Shown here in pieces: positions 10,636 to 21,699 of a DNA stretch of 25,566 bases (the first letter of the stretch is position 1; every line of letters starts with the position of its first letter). Source of the DNA: Smittium mucronatum (lineage: Eukaryota; Kickxellomycota; Harpellomycetes; Harpellales; Legeriomycetaceae); contig LSSL01000807.1 of the NCBI GenBank assembly GCA_001953115.1, positions 1-25,566 on the forward strand, written 5' to 3'. The notes beneath the pieces were generated by a model. The model was given only the letters and a program-made list of their open reading frames with translations. It did no database searches and had not been told where the DNA came from. The translations under genes and the position numbers were made by a program.

Positions 10636-10806
10636 TTAACCCTTTCCAGGCCCAAATTTGTGCTTCACTCCTATTTGTGTACATTGTCCATTTCAATTGG
10701 CTTATCTATTATTTTATCCAATAGTATACAATTATTTTTAATATAGTGATAACATTGCTCAAAAAATTAATTCCATTTTTTATACCATCGGCCCTGAAAG
10801 GGTTAA
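10636..10806 (-). repeat. TTAA-flanked miniature element, copy 5 (171 bp), best preserved
   Basis: TTAACCCTTTCCAGGCCC opens the element and GGCCCTGAAAGGGTTAA closes it. Both TTAA sites are intact. The end-B motif is CACTCCTATTTGTGTACAT and the end-A motif is CCATTTTTTATACCAT. No open frame is present, so it is non-autonomous. This copy serves as the reference for the family. Confidence 0.9.
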
Positions 10807-11016
10807 GAGACTTAGCTCTTAGTGACAAAAATTTGAATTCTGACAATCTGAATTCTATAAAAATCCAATCAGGCGTGTATTATATAATTTAAAGTATATT
10901 TATCGTTGTTACAATTCAAGTTCAAAAAAAAAATTTCGACAAATTAGATCTTATATCTAATAGCTCAACTGTCCCTTAGTATTTTTTTTTGTGAACCAAA
11001 AAAAAAAAATTTGACA

Positions 11017-11185
11017 TTAACTCATTTAGGTCATGTTGTACGAAAATAGCTTCCAGGTTTTACACGTTGTTAAAATTATATTAGATATAAATAAACCTTA
11101 TTCGATAACTAAATTGTTACCCCAATGCGGTCTGAAATATAGCCAAATAAAGAACAGACAAAGATACGGGTCCGAAAAATGATAA
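11017..11185 (+). repeat. TTAA-flanked miniature element, copy 6 (~169 bp), diverged
   Basis: The left end A reads TTAACTCATTTAGGTCATG, then TTGTACGAAAATAGC. The right end B reads CAAATAAAGAACAGAC, then ATACGGGTCCGAAAAATGATAA. The distal TTAA site is mutated. Confidence 0.6.
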
Positions 11186-11673
11186 TATTTATAATAATTT
11201 ATTGATGATATAAAAACAATACCAAATATGATCAAATTTAACATGTCAAACATTCGATTTTACCAAAAAATATTTTGCATTTTTGTGTCCCGGGCCTGTT
11301 AAAAAACATTGAAAAAACTACTGCTCTATATGGCTCTATCTGTAAAACTTGAAACCCCAATCAATGTTAATAACTAATATAAAAAAATAGAGGTATTATT
11401 TGCCATTTTTCATACATTCAATTGGTAAAAAAATCGACCAGATCTCAAAAGAAAAAATTAGGTGTTTACGATTTACATTTATACAAAATTGCACCAATTA
11501 TATAAACTTAATACAACTAAACCATTTTGTGATTTATTAAAAAAATTTATTAGTACCTTTTTTTCTTATATCAGTAGGTTTATTGGTAGATAATATTAGT
11601 AATCATTTATAAACCCCTTTTTATTATTTCTATAGAGCCTTATTAAGGTTCAATTGAAAACTTTTTCATTTAT

Positions 11674-11766
11674 GTACTCTTTCAGGCCCGGCTTTTCAAA
11701 ATCCACACTTTACATCGGTTTATACATATATCTAATAATTATTCGCTCAACTATTGAGTTAATTTG
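11674..11766 (+). repeat. Partial copy of the miniature element (end A and middle only)
   Basis: CTCTTTCAGGCCCGGC followed by a CAAAATCCAC box matches end A. The CTCAACTATTGAG segment matches the family's middle. The expected end B is missing, because copy 7 begins directly afterwards. Confidence 0.5.
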
Positions 11767-11936
11767 TTACCCCTTACCGGAAAAAAAGTGTAGTTTCCTA
11801 CTATTTGCCAAAGAAAAAAAATTCTTGTTAGTAAAAGTAAAAATAATTATGACTATATAGACTAATTTTACATAAAATGTTTTTATTATCTAAAAAATGT
11901 TGGCCATTTTTAAATTGTCAGCCCAGAAAGCGTTAT
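11767..11936 (-). repeat. TTAA-flanked miniature element, copy 7 (170 bp), diverged
   Basis: The left end B reads TTACCCCTTACCGG with CCTACTATTTG following. The right end A reads GGCCATTTTTAAATTG, then CAGCCCAGAAAGCGTTAT. Both TTAA sites are mutated. It abuts a partial copy, which suggests insertion into or next to an older copy. Confidence 0.6.
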
Positions 11937-14900
11937 TCCGTCGAGAAGAGAATTTAATGAAGTTAAGTGTGAAAAAAACACATCATTGGGAAGAAAAAGG
12001 GATAGAAGTACTGATAATCTGTATTATGGATTTATTTTCAATTGATTTGCCAGTTGGTGGGATTTTAGGATAGAACAGTAGCCTTTTCGAAACCTGTGGC
12101 ATCAAGACAATTAAAAATTTCACCGAAAATCGACATTTGATCCTAGTTTACATTTATGATCTTAATTTAATTTCAGGATCAAAAGAATGATATTCTCTTA
12201 GATATGAAATTTTTATACTGTTTAGTCATAATAAAATGGGATATGTCTTTATTTAACCAATAGAGATAATAAAAAAGACTCTAGTATAACTAAGTATCGG
12301 TGCTTTTCCAATAGAGATTATTATAAATAGTAAGTTTAAAACTTGAATATCGATAAGTATTTAGAAAACCTTGTGTTTGTTTCAAATTTAGTAATAAAAT
12401 GGTATTTTGATTTATAATTACTCGCCCTAAAGTGATCTCTCATATAGATAGTAGATATTAAAGGCGGAAAACTGCTTCCTTTTCATAGAGAGTCTGCTTA
12501 AAAGAAAAAACTCATGTTTCTCAATTCAATATAAAACCAAGTTTAATCTCATTCTAAAATTGGTCTGAATAAAATGCTTAAGTATGATTAATTTAAAAAA
12601 ATACAGCCAAGGGTATAAATTTCATAAAAATTTACTACCACTTAAAAGCGAGGGGAAAGATAAGTGTGATTAATCATTGTTTTGAATAAAATCAAAAAAA
12701 ATTTAATATCTCAAAATATGCTCCTTGTTTAATTCGGAGGTTCTTTGACGTACCAAAAACTTCATTATGTTTAGTATTATAGGCCAATTACTCAAAACAT
12801 ATAATTAGCCTAATAAATTGATATAGTTTACAAAATTGATGTAAATTTGCTTACTATAGATGTATAGGAATTACTATTTTTGTATTTGCTGTTTTAATTC
12901 TTTCGTCACAGATCCGCTATTTCGTGCCATTTTCAGACCAATATTTATGTTAATTTAATTTCCGCTTTGATTTATTAACGTAGTATTGGCCAAATATTAA
13001 TAATTGATAAATATATTTGATGAAAAGTCTGCAATTAAAAATAATTATCGCATACTGGAGACGAAAGAACTAAACGGGAAGATTAAAGTTATTAAAACCA
13101 TGTTTTTTACTAAAAAAGAATTAAGAGATTTTTTATATTACAGCGTCCTCTGTGTTAAAATATTCGCTAATTAAAACTTTTAGGCATTTTCGATTATGGG
13201 AAAGATGCTCTTAGATAACTTATACAGCATTTAGTTTCGGTGTCAAAGAAACGACATTCAAAGCTCTTGAGATATTTATTAATTTCCAAATATAAAAACT
13301 AATTAGTCATTGCTTATAAAAAATATATATTTGGAATTTTTTATTTTAGTTTTTTGTGACGTTATCTTACAATCAAATTTCGTATTACAAAAAAAAATAC
13401 TGTATTTATGAGATTCTCTTTAAGAGGAGACACTTCCATATTAAATTTTTACCAATTTCCTAATTTTAAAAAATTTCAAAAATATAAACTGTATATTTAT
13501 TGGTTAGTTCAATCTAAATATTACAGGAAAAAATTTCCTATTGAAATTTTTTTGGAATTTATTTAGAGCTAGTATTTCTTTCATTTTTATTAGTTTAGTT
13601 AGATAAGGAATTATTTCATCCCTTGGCTTATATACAAAAAAGTATGACTTTGAAAATAATCCTCCATATTCATTATTAAAGCATTTATCCCGTGCAAATA
13701 GCAGTCTTTTTTTTCCACTTTGAAAAATCTTTAAACTCATTCCCTTAACTTCCTCTAATTTCAAATCCAGCTAAATATATGTTCTGAAATAAACCCACTA
13801 CTTTGATTCGATTTTTAATATTATTACCCAATGTACAGAATTCAGTCATGATTAAACGTTGATGTCAGATTTTTTTTGGTTCAAAGCATGGACTACTTTT
13901 CCTTACCTTCGAGTCTAAAAAAAAAAGACGACCTTTTCAATATTATCTTGAAAAATCAGAATCTGACCTCTACTAACAATTCCGGTCCATTTATTAGCTA
14001 AAGTCTAGTCAGCTTACTCCTGCATGGGAGATTCCTTTCAAAACCAGATTTTTCTTTATTACTTATTAAATTTGCTACAATTAAATACATTCATCACTAA
14101 GTCAATAAAGATAAAATGAAGTACTATCTCTAACTTATTTTCAAAATTTCGCCAATAGAAAGTATTCCATTATATCCAGGCTCCAGATTAACCAATTAAT
14201 GTATACTTTATCCGTCTGGTACATTTACAAATTAGAAAGTTGTAAATTTTTTAAAAGGAAGTACTCACTCTTAAAGAGAATCTCCCATATAACTAACTCG
14301 CGAGTAATTTATGCCCTGGAATTTATAAAGCGGTTGAAATTTTTGTACCAGTAAAATATCCGCTCTTTTTTTTACACAAAGTCTATAACTTCGGTTGCTA
14401 ATTGTATTATCGGAAAATGATTCATTCATTTTGTCACTGATCGTCATCTTTTTGAGCACTAAATACGAAATTTACGGATTTTTAGCTATTAAAAATATAT
14501 ATCTGTATAGATATGCTTAATTTAGCTTTAATATTTAGCTAATAAATATAAATCCTTTTATGAAGCACTACATATGTAATCTCCGTTTTCCTAAAGAAAT
14601 GTATTAACCAAATCAGAATAACCAATTAATCAACTTATATAACTCCTTTCGGTTAATCCGCCAAATATTAAAAATTAGGTAAAAAAAACAAATTAGTAAT
14701 CATCCAACCAAGCTTGAATCCCAAAATGCTATAGACCTTTTTAACATTTCGGATCTTATTTTTTTATATTTCGAATGCCATTTTGGATAATTTGACTAAT
14801 TTTTCAGACCCTATAAAATTAAGTATTACTCACGTGTAACTTTTCGATTCCTTCGATAAGAAAAATTATCAAATTCTTTACAGCCGGTAGAATTGCCATT

Positions 14901-15042
14901 CCATTATCGGACCAATACATGTGCCACATTGTACTATTATAAATTAATCTAAGCTATATTGGCTATACTATTTTAATAAGGGATGAATATCTATTAAGTA
15001 TGTCAATTAGATAATGTATATTAGCACGAGTTTTAAATATTT
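11937..15042. other. About 3 kb without a recognisable gene
   Basis: AT-rich, with stops in all frames. Two short minus-strand open frames (13504-13764, 86 codons; 14271-14459, 62 codons) resemble nothing I know and have no supporting signal. A 17-bp inverted pair (GAGATTCTCTTTAAGAG at about 13413 and about 14268) brackets part of the region but could arise by chance. A GCCATTTT...CAGACCCT string at 14778-14825 may be a worn end A of the miniature family. Confidence 0.5.
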
Positions 15043-15062
15043 TTTTCTTTTCTTTTCTTTTC
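15043..15062. repeat. (TTTTC)4 microsatellite
   Basis: Four perfect TTTTC units, about 35 bp upstream of copy 8 of the miniature element. Confidence 0.85.
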
Positions 15063-15098
15063 GAGTTCAAATTCTTATTTCACTATATTTTGTATAAA

Positions 15099-15269
15099 TC
15101 AACTCCTTCCGGGCCCAAATTTAAGCCCCACTCCTATTCGGGTACATCAATTATTTATATTGGCATATACTCTTGATTTCTCCAATAGTTGACAAATAAT
15201 ATTAGCCTAATGAAATATTGGGCAAAAAAATAATACCATTTTTTGTAAAATTGGCCATGAAAGGGTTAA
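15099..15269 (-). repeat. TTAA-flanked miniature element, copy 8 (171 bp)
   Basis: The left end B reads TCAACTCCTTCCGGGCCC, with CCCACTCCTATTCGGGTAC following. The right end A reads CCATTTTTTGTAAAATTGG, then CCATGAAAGGGTTAA. The middle segment matches the other copies. The left TTAA site is mutated. Confidence 0.85.
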
Positions 15270-15604
15270 AAATACCAATAGACCTAACTTCTTAGTGCAC
15301 AAGAGATTCTTTGGTACAACAGACGCCTTTTTCAATCAGATCTTATAGATAATTGTTATATCAGCATTCTATTGGCTTAATAAATATTTATAATTTTTCA
15401 AATTACAGTTTAATTTTTCTGTTTTAGATATTATACAATTACTATTTGTTATATTTGTTTTTTGAAACAACAAAAAAACAATTTATTAGTAATCAAAAAA
15501 ATTATTATTAAAACGAAAACTGGAAACTCTTCTAAGTAAAGTGTTTGATGTGTCTATGAATCTCCAAAATATAAAAGCATAAATTGTTATTGATATGAAA
15601 TTTG

Positions 15605-15650
15605 ATGAAAAGCGGAAGCCTTTCTTTTCAATCGACCCTAAAAAGGTTAA
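15605..15650 (-). repeat. Solo end A of the miniature element family
   Basis: TCAATCGACCCTAAAAAGG followed by TTAA resembles end A. A matching end B at the expected distance upstream could not be recognised. Confidence 0.4.
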
Positions 15651-16070
15651 AGCAAGATTCTTTTTTATCTTCTACTAATTCTCAAGCTATGCCAGGTCAG
15701 GATTTACGTAATATTATATTACATAAAAATCCATAATTCAGCTAAATAGACGCACATTCTTGTTTATATCTTTGTAATTATCTATTAACCAATAATCTTT
15801 TCAAAAAAAATTTCCGGAATACACCAATAAAATTATTTAATAGAATCGCAAATTTCGGATATAGTTATACAATAATTTTTCCAACTTCAAAAGTAAACAT
15901 CTTTGTTGCTTTGAAAAGGATACAGTTAATTAATTTGAAACCCCCTTCTATTTAGAAATCAGATTAATACTAACGTCAATAAATGTTTTGCATAGGCTTA
16001 TTCCATATTAAATTAGGTTTAACGTCATAATTTCAAAAAACGTGTTATTAATTTCATCCTAAATTGCATT

Positions 16071-16199
16071 TCTAGACCCTTTCAAGCTCCAAGCTTGTTT
16101 TTAATTCTAGATTAAATCGAAATAGATAGTTTTATTTGATAAAATCACAAAAATATTAACATTAATATAAATTCAAATGGCTTGAATCAAGGGTTAAGT
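16071..16199 (-). repeat. Possible shortened copy of the miniature element family
   Basis: AGACCCTTTCAAGCTCCAAG at 16073-16092 matches end B. GAATCAAGGGTTAAG near 16185-16199 may be a worn end A. The spacing (~129 bp) is shorter than usual. A further end-B-like string, TTTGGGCCTAAAGAGTGA, is at about 16463-16480. Confidence 0.4.
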
Positions 16200-16576
16200 T
16201 TGTGCTACAGTTAAACCCTGTTAAAGGACCATTTTTTTATATTCTTTTCTAAAATAGTTAAATATCGCAAAATACTAAAAAAAAATAGGGAACTTGATCT
16301 AATTGTTAAGGTGAATACCCTGTATATTTTTACTCGTAAAACTTTTAAAAATTATAAGTATGTACTTTGATTTTCTAACAAGATTATGCCTTTGGAAATT
16401 AATATTTAGTTTCAATTAGAAATATAGCCTAGATGTGACAAACCATAACATTTTTATCTAAGTTTGGGCCTAAAGAGTGATATTTACTGTTTTTTTGGGT
16501 TAGCGATGGTTGTTAAAATTAACAAAACATTGGCTTATATCCTATATCTAATATACTTTGATCGGTATAAGGACAA

Positions 16577-16860
16577 TTCATCCGATTTTTACATCCAATT
16601 CCCATTTCATCCAATTATCTTCACCCAATTTACATTTCGCCCGAGTTCCAATACACCCAATAACATTTGCTCTGAAAATAAAATTAAACAGTATTAGGAT
16701 TCTTGGTTTAAGTTTTTTATTATTTTTCGAAACTCTTAATCGAAATTCTACAAAATAAATTCAAGCGCAGATTTTTTATCAAAAACTGTAAGTTTCAGAA
16801 TTGGATAAAAAGTCTATTGGGTGAAATGGCACTTAATGAAGTAGAATTGGGTTAAATTTC
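16577..16860. repeat. Inverted CCAAT-rich repeat, possible miniature element with subterminal repeats
   Basis: The left side (16577-16665) contains four or five irregular repeats related to CATTTCACCCAATT. The right side (16800-16857) contains the same motif inverted (ATTGGGTGAAATGG, GAATTGGGTTAAA). CCATTTCATCCAAT at 16602-16615 matches the inverted right copy at 13 of 14 positions. The short open frames overlapping it are by-products of the repeat. Confidence 0.45.
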
Positions 16861-18276
16861 TCGTAACCACTTTGATCTACAGTAAAGAAAAATTATGTTT
16901 ATTGGCAGCATTACATTAATTCTTTATAATAATTTTAATCTATAACCTTTAAATGGCATATAATGCAAAAGCCCTATATTTTTTATTAAATTTTCGATAT
17001 TAACTATTATATTAACAACTGTAATTGTTTTAATTTTATACATTTTCTATCTGGAAGCACCAATTTTTTTATAAAAGAGCTCAAAAAATTCTTGTGTTTC
17101 AGAATAAGTTGAAAAACAAACCTATCTAACGCATGTATTTTATATATTTTCTGTTTGGCAATTTTTTAAAATAATCAAAATAGACAAGAAGCATTTGAAA
17201 CAATTTATGGATTTCGTCCGAGAATCTCAGTGAAATTTTCTTGTCTGGTCTTGAAGGAGAAAAATTAGCCCAATAATCGCTAATCTACATAAATAAACCC
17301 ATATAATACAAAAAACTGATGTTTTAATACTTGAAATCACATATTCTGGGAAATTGATACTTTTTGTAAATCGCGAATTATAAATAGAATGGATGTGGTA
17401 AAAAATAAAGCGTCATATGACGTATCTTTGCCTGTAATTTATATGCCTATGACATTTAAGAAAGTTCCAAAAGTTTCGGAGAAGTTAGCGGCTCATTTTT
17501 TTATCTAAAAAATTTGACACCTATAGAATTCATGTTTTTAATACCCACAAAAATTAGAACCCCATTTACCGATTATAATTTAATTTCAAAAAACAAATAT
17601 TTAGTTTAAAATGATGTTTTTCACTAATCTTGTATTAAACTCTTCGATTTTTTAGAGCTTACATAGTTATATTTAGCGGCTATGGTAGTATGACCAATAA
17701 AACATAAATTATCCTAGATTTAAATAAGTATTTAAAACTAATGGATACAAATTAATTCCAGAATTTGTTTATTTGGCTTTGTAAATTATTTGTAGAGCTG
17801 AAAGGATTTGATTGGGTGTTATAAAAACATCACATGATCTAATTGATTTTTAATTATTAAATTACTTTCGATCTAAAAAATCACTGAAATTCTTTTTGGA
17901 GAATTCTAAAAAAAAATTGTTCAATACTATATGAAATTAACTTATTAAGTATACAATTTTTAGCTGAAACGATTTTTCCTCGATTTCTAAAAGATTCGAT
18001 ATTTTAGTAATCAATAAACTTAATGACTCAAATAAAATTATATTCTTGGAGTACACTAGAAATAGTATTCCCTTGCCTGATGGATATTTATTTAAGCAGT
18101 AGCCTTTTTTTTTAATTCATGTTAAAATACTTTAACTAAGCTAAAAATTATTATTATGATTATTCACCATGATAAAAACTTTCTCTCTGTTCATATTTTT
18201 CGTTTTAGATTGACCAATGAAGTTGCAGTATTATATTTTTTTAATATATATTTTTAGTATTTACTTAATATTGACA
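16861..18276. other. About 1.4 kb with no gene seen
   Basis: AT-rich and stop-dense in all frames. The only item noted is a perfect 12-nt palindrome, CGTCATATGACG, near 17411-17422. Confidence 0.55.
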
Positions 18277-18363
18277 CTATAAAGCAGTGATTCCAAATGT
18301 GTGCCCCGAAATTTTTTAAAAATATTTCAATTTGCTAGGTTTTTGTAAAATTCGAGAAAAAAA

Positions 18364-18541
18364 TTAACCCTTTCAGGGTCGGTTGTACAAAAATGGCTTT
18401 AAATTAGAGTCCGCAAAAGTCTATTATGCCAATAAATCATACCCTTAAGGTATTTAAAGCTAATATAATTGAATTTTTAAAATTCATTTATAATATATAT
18501 TACAAATTCAAAAAAATAATGACCAGTAAAAACCGAAATTA
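18364..18541 (+). repeat. Miniature TTAA element nested in the hAT left arm
   Basis: The left end A is well preserved: TTAACCCTTTCAGGGTCGG, then TTGTACAAAAATGGC. The right end (about 18510-18541, ending ATTAAAA) is weakly matched, so the right boundary is tentative. Position inside the hAT means it inserted after the hAT arrived, or was carried with it. Confidence 0.55.
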
Positions 18542-19158
18542 AAATATGAATTTTAGAAAAAGTAAATAAATTTATTTGTCGAGTGCTGGCAACCACATTG
18601 GTGGATTTCAAATGTTAAAATGGCAAATTAACTATTCTGAAAAAATAAATTAATAGTTAAATGTAAAAAAATACACTTCTCGGAAATTGGTGTTTTTACC
18701 TTCATTTATTTGTTTGAAGTCGACTATTTTTGGCTAATAAAACTCTAAAATAATTAATGTTTATATTGTAAACGTAAAAAAATGGACTTACTGTCCAGAA
18801 AATGTCATTTTTATTTTCATTTAATTTTGGGAAATAGAACCTTATTTAATTGAACTATAGAAAATTTTCATATTATGTAATACCCCTTTCACATTTCAAA
18901 AAATCTTATGTAAAAGTTTGTATCTGAAAAGGTTAAAAGATAAAATATTTATGTTCAAATATATATCAAACTGTTAAATTTTTAACGCCTTTATTTCATA
19001 TTTATTTTCGATTGACAAATTTTCGAATGGTTTCTAAATTGCTAGAGTCATTGGTTTTTCACGTGATTATTTCAGAATCTTTTTAAATGAAATTAAGTGT
19101 TTAAAACTTTGTTTAAGTGGATTATTTTTATATCAATTAATTGATTATTTGTTTAGCC

Positions 19159-20944
19159 ATGGAAATTTTCTTATCCAAGTCTGGAACAAAGCGTAATTTC
19201 AAGAAGAAATATGTCAAATATGGATCTATCTCGATGTAATCTGACTGTGATCAGCTAAAATTCTGTCTTAATTATAAAAAGGCTTTATCAAACGAGGTTC
19301 TAGTTCCAAGCAATCTAATATGAAATTTTGAAATAAGCATCCATCTTTAAAAGATAAAACAAGAGCATTTTTCGAGAAACTTGAGGTACAACAAAAGAAA
19401 CAAGAAAAAAAAACTACAAATCTCATGAAATTGCCTGAGAAATTTTTGATTACAAGTTAAAAGATCACTCATTCGTTGTAAAGGCTGATGAAATCACACA
19501 CAGACGCTGAAACGATCATTACCAATGTGTTAGCCATCATCTTTGAAACAATTCTAGCTTCAGAAGCTGTAGAGAGTGTCAAAAAAGTTTCTTTGTAGAA
19601 TAAATCGATTTCCCGCAGAATCGAAGATATATCTTCAGATTTGAAGGATCAAGTTCGTGAATATTTTGAAACAATTAAAGACGAATCTATGCTGCTGTGG
19701 TCTCTACAAGTCAATTAATCTACCTATATAAGTGGAAAAGTTCAACTCCTGGAATTAATTCGCTTGATCAAAGGCGTAAATTTTGTGAATTAATTCTTTC
19801 TTTGTGACTAATCGGAAATCACGACGAAAGGAGAAGAAATTTTTGATATGGTGAATTCTTTTTTTAATTTTCATTTGAAGAGGAAAAACTGCGTCAGCGT
19901 GTGCACCGACGGATGCCTTTTGATGGGAAGAAATAGAAAAGTTCTCATCACTATTGCGCTTCAAGAAAATCCAAAAATAGTAAATACTCACTGCATGATC
20001 AATCGTGAAGCTCTCGCAGCAAAATCTTTGCCAGAAAATTTACAAGAAGTTCTAGATAAAACTGATGAAGTCGTAAATTAAATCAAGCCTCGACCAATCA
20101 ACTCTCAAATTTTCACTCAAATTTGTGATGCTATGGATTCTGACTACAATTTTTTTCTCATTCATACCGAAGTTTTTTTTGATCTCGAAAGGAAAAGTTT
20201 TAAAACGTCTGGTGAATATCAAATTCGAAGTGATTACATTTTTTTAAGTTCAAGAAACAGATCTGGAATTCAATTTTCACTACGAGATCTGGTTTCTTAA
20301 AGTTCAATTCCTCTCTGATTTGTTTGAAAAATTAAACTACATTATTTTCTTCTTCAAGGGCCATCGAAAAAAATCATCTCATCGACATCAAAACTGGACT
20401 CCTTTGATGAGAAATTGACGCTTTGGAAGAGCAAAATATAGAATGGAATATTTGACAGCTTTCCTTCTATCAAATAATCACAGCTGAAGAAAAAAATTTC
20501 AACCGAAATCGTTAGCACACTGATAGGCCTCTAATCAGCATTTCAGCATTACTTACCATTTCTTTCCATAGAAGAATATATTTGGGTGATTAATCCATTT
20601 ATAAGAAACGAGAAATCTAATCTTAAGACTGAGAAAGAAAAACAGCTGATCGAATTACAAAAATACAAGTTCAATCAATTGGGGTTTTCCGAAAAGAATT
20701 TGGAAAATTTTTAGCTCTCCCTAAAGCAATCTTATCCTGCACTCAGTTTCACGGCAGTCAAAATCGTTCTTCCGTTTGCATCTTCGTGGTTTTGCGAATT
20801 CGGATTTCAGATTTGACTGAAATCAAATCCAAAGAGAGAGATAGACTTCTTCGAATCGATGAACAAATGCGTGTTTGTTAGTCAGCAATGGATCATAGTT
20901 TCAACTTGATTTGTTCTCGAAAGCAGGATCAGCCCTCTAATTAA
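19159..20944 (+). pseudogene. hAT transposase pseudogene, ZBED5/FAM200-like
   Basis: Remnant of a ~595-codon cut-and-paste transposase, about the usual family length, read in pieces across frames from ATG 19159 to the family-like end KQDQPSN and TAA 20944. Recognisable blocks in order: N-terminal KYVKYG and a decayed BED-type zinc-finger region ending KALSNEVLVPSNL; HPSLKDKTRAFFEKLE; SISRRIEDISSDLKDQV; SVCTDGCLLMGRN, containing a catalytic-type Asp; THCMINREALAAKSLPENL; FLIHTEVFF; and near the C-terminus YPALSFTAVKIVLPFASSWF, matching the hATC dimerisation region. Many stops and several frameshifts disable it. The family is known chiefly from animals; its presence beside a fungal gene is discussed as a finding. 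Confidence 0.88.
19848..20081 (+). pseudogene. Longest open segment of the dead hAT transposase
   Basis: This 77-residue open piece holds the CTDG block and the HCMINREALAAKSLPENL block of the catalytic core. It is part of the larger pseudogene and not an independent gene: the family sequence continues in frame past its stop (IKPRPINSQIFTQICDAMDS). Confidence 0.85.
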
Positions 20945-21306
20945 AAATTTTAAAAGCCAAATAAAAAATATTTTGTCTTATAATTTGAATTGAGGTTTGT
21001 TTGAGAATCCCCAGAATAATATCAAAATTTAAAATTTCAGGTTGTGGTCAAAAAATTTTGATATAAAAATGATGAAAACCTGAAGGAAAAATTTTATCTG
21101 GGGGTTAGGGTGTTGCAAAAAAAAATTCAAATCTCTTTAGTGTGCCGCGAGCTAAAAAAGGTTGGGAATCACTGCTAAAAAAGATGAAAAAGCTTTCAAT
21201 TAACATAAGAGAGCTGTATAAAAATATAAAGAGATATCCTAAAGAGTTTTCCACATCACAAATAATGCTCTAATCTTTTATAAATGACAAAAGTATTAAA
21301 AAAACA

Positions 21307-21328
21307 CAAGATCGATAGATCGATCTTG
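21307..21328. repeat. Perfect 10-bp hairpin
   Basis: CAAGATCGAT, a 2-nt spacer AG, then ATCGATCTTG. It lies between the hAT element and the LINE remnant. Function unknown; it could be part of the LINE leader. Confidence 0.6.
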
Positions 21329-21699
21329 AAATCAAAAAAATAAAAATAATAAGTGTGAAAGAATCTATAATTATTATTTTATCATGATTAATTCTCTAAC
21401 TATGGAGGATCCAAGGTAAATAAATCGTCATACACCCCTATTTACTAATATGGTTATGGGAAATAAGCCAGAAATCACATTTCTGGGATTCGAAATATGA
21501 TAACAGCTAATTTCCTTGGGGACCAGTAAACTTAAGTGGACAAGCCCGCAAAAAACCAGATAAAATCCAACAATAACAAAAAAAAAAAAGTAATTTCATG
21601 AATATCAAGAAATATAAGCCAAGGCTCAATTGATATGAGTCTCTTCTCTGAATTCCTTTTGAAATATTAATTCATGGAAAAATACATATTATATTGAAA

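Larger units (their letters stand above)
18285..21174 (+). mobile_element. Decayed hAT DNA transposon (~2.9 kb) with matching termini
   Basis: The left end starts CAGTGATTCCAAATGTGTGC. The right end, read inverted, starts CAGTGATTCCCAACC and continues to a GCGGCACACT box. CAGTGNTTCCCAA followed by a GCGGCACAC box is the known terminal signature of ZBED/FAM200-type hAT elements. The flanking 8-mers CTATAAAG (18277-18284) and CTAAAAAA (21175-21182) agree at 6 of 8 positions, as expected for an old hAT target-site duplication. The transposase remnant lies inside at 19159-20944, and a short TTAA element lies in the left arm. hAT elements move by cut-and-paste, and this copy is dead. Confidence 0.88.

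Noticed and set aside
11654..11860. Plus-strand open frame of 68 codons
   Set aside because: It overlaps two copies of the miniature element and starts at a non-ATG codon, so it is not a gene.
13409..14459. Inverted 17-bp pair and two minus-strand open frames considered as an element or a split gene
   Set aside because: A 17-bp inverted match is near chance level for this composition and window size. Joining the frames through a GTGAGT donor at 14266 fails because a TAA precedes it in frame.
16464..16758. Two overlapping plus-strand open frames
   Set aside because: They are produced by the stop-poor CCAAT-rich repeat tract and share no protein family.
19755..19991. Minus-strand open frame of 78 codons
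   Set aside because: It is antisense to the conserved catalytic blocks of the hAT transposase pseudogene.
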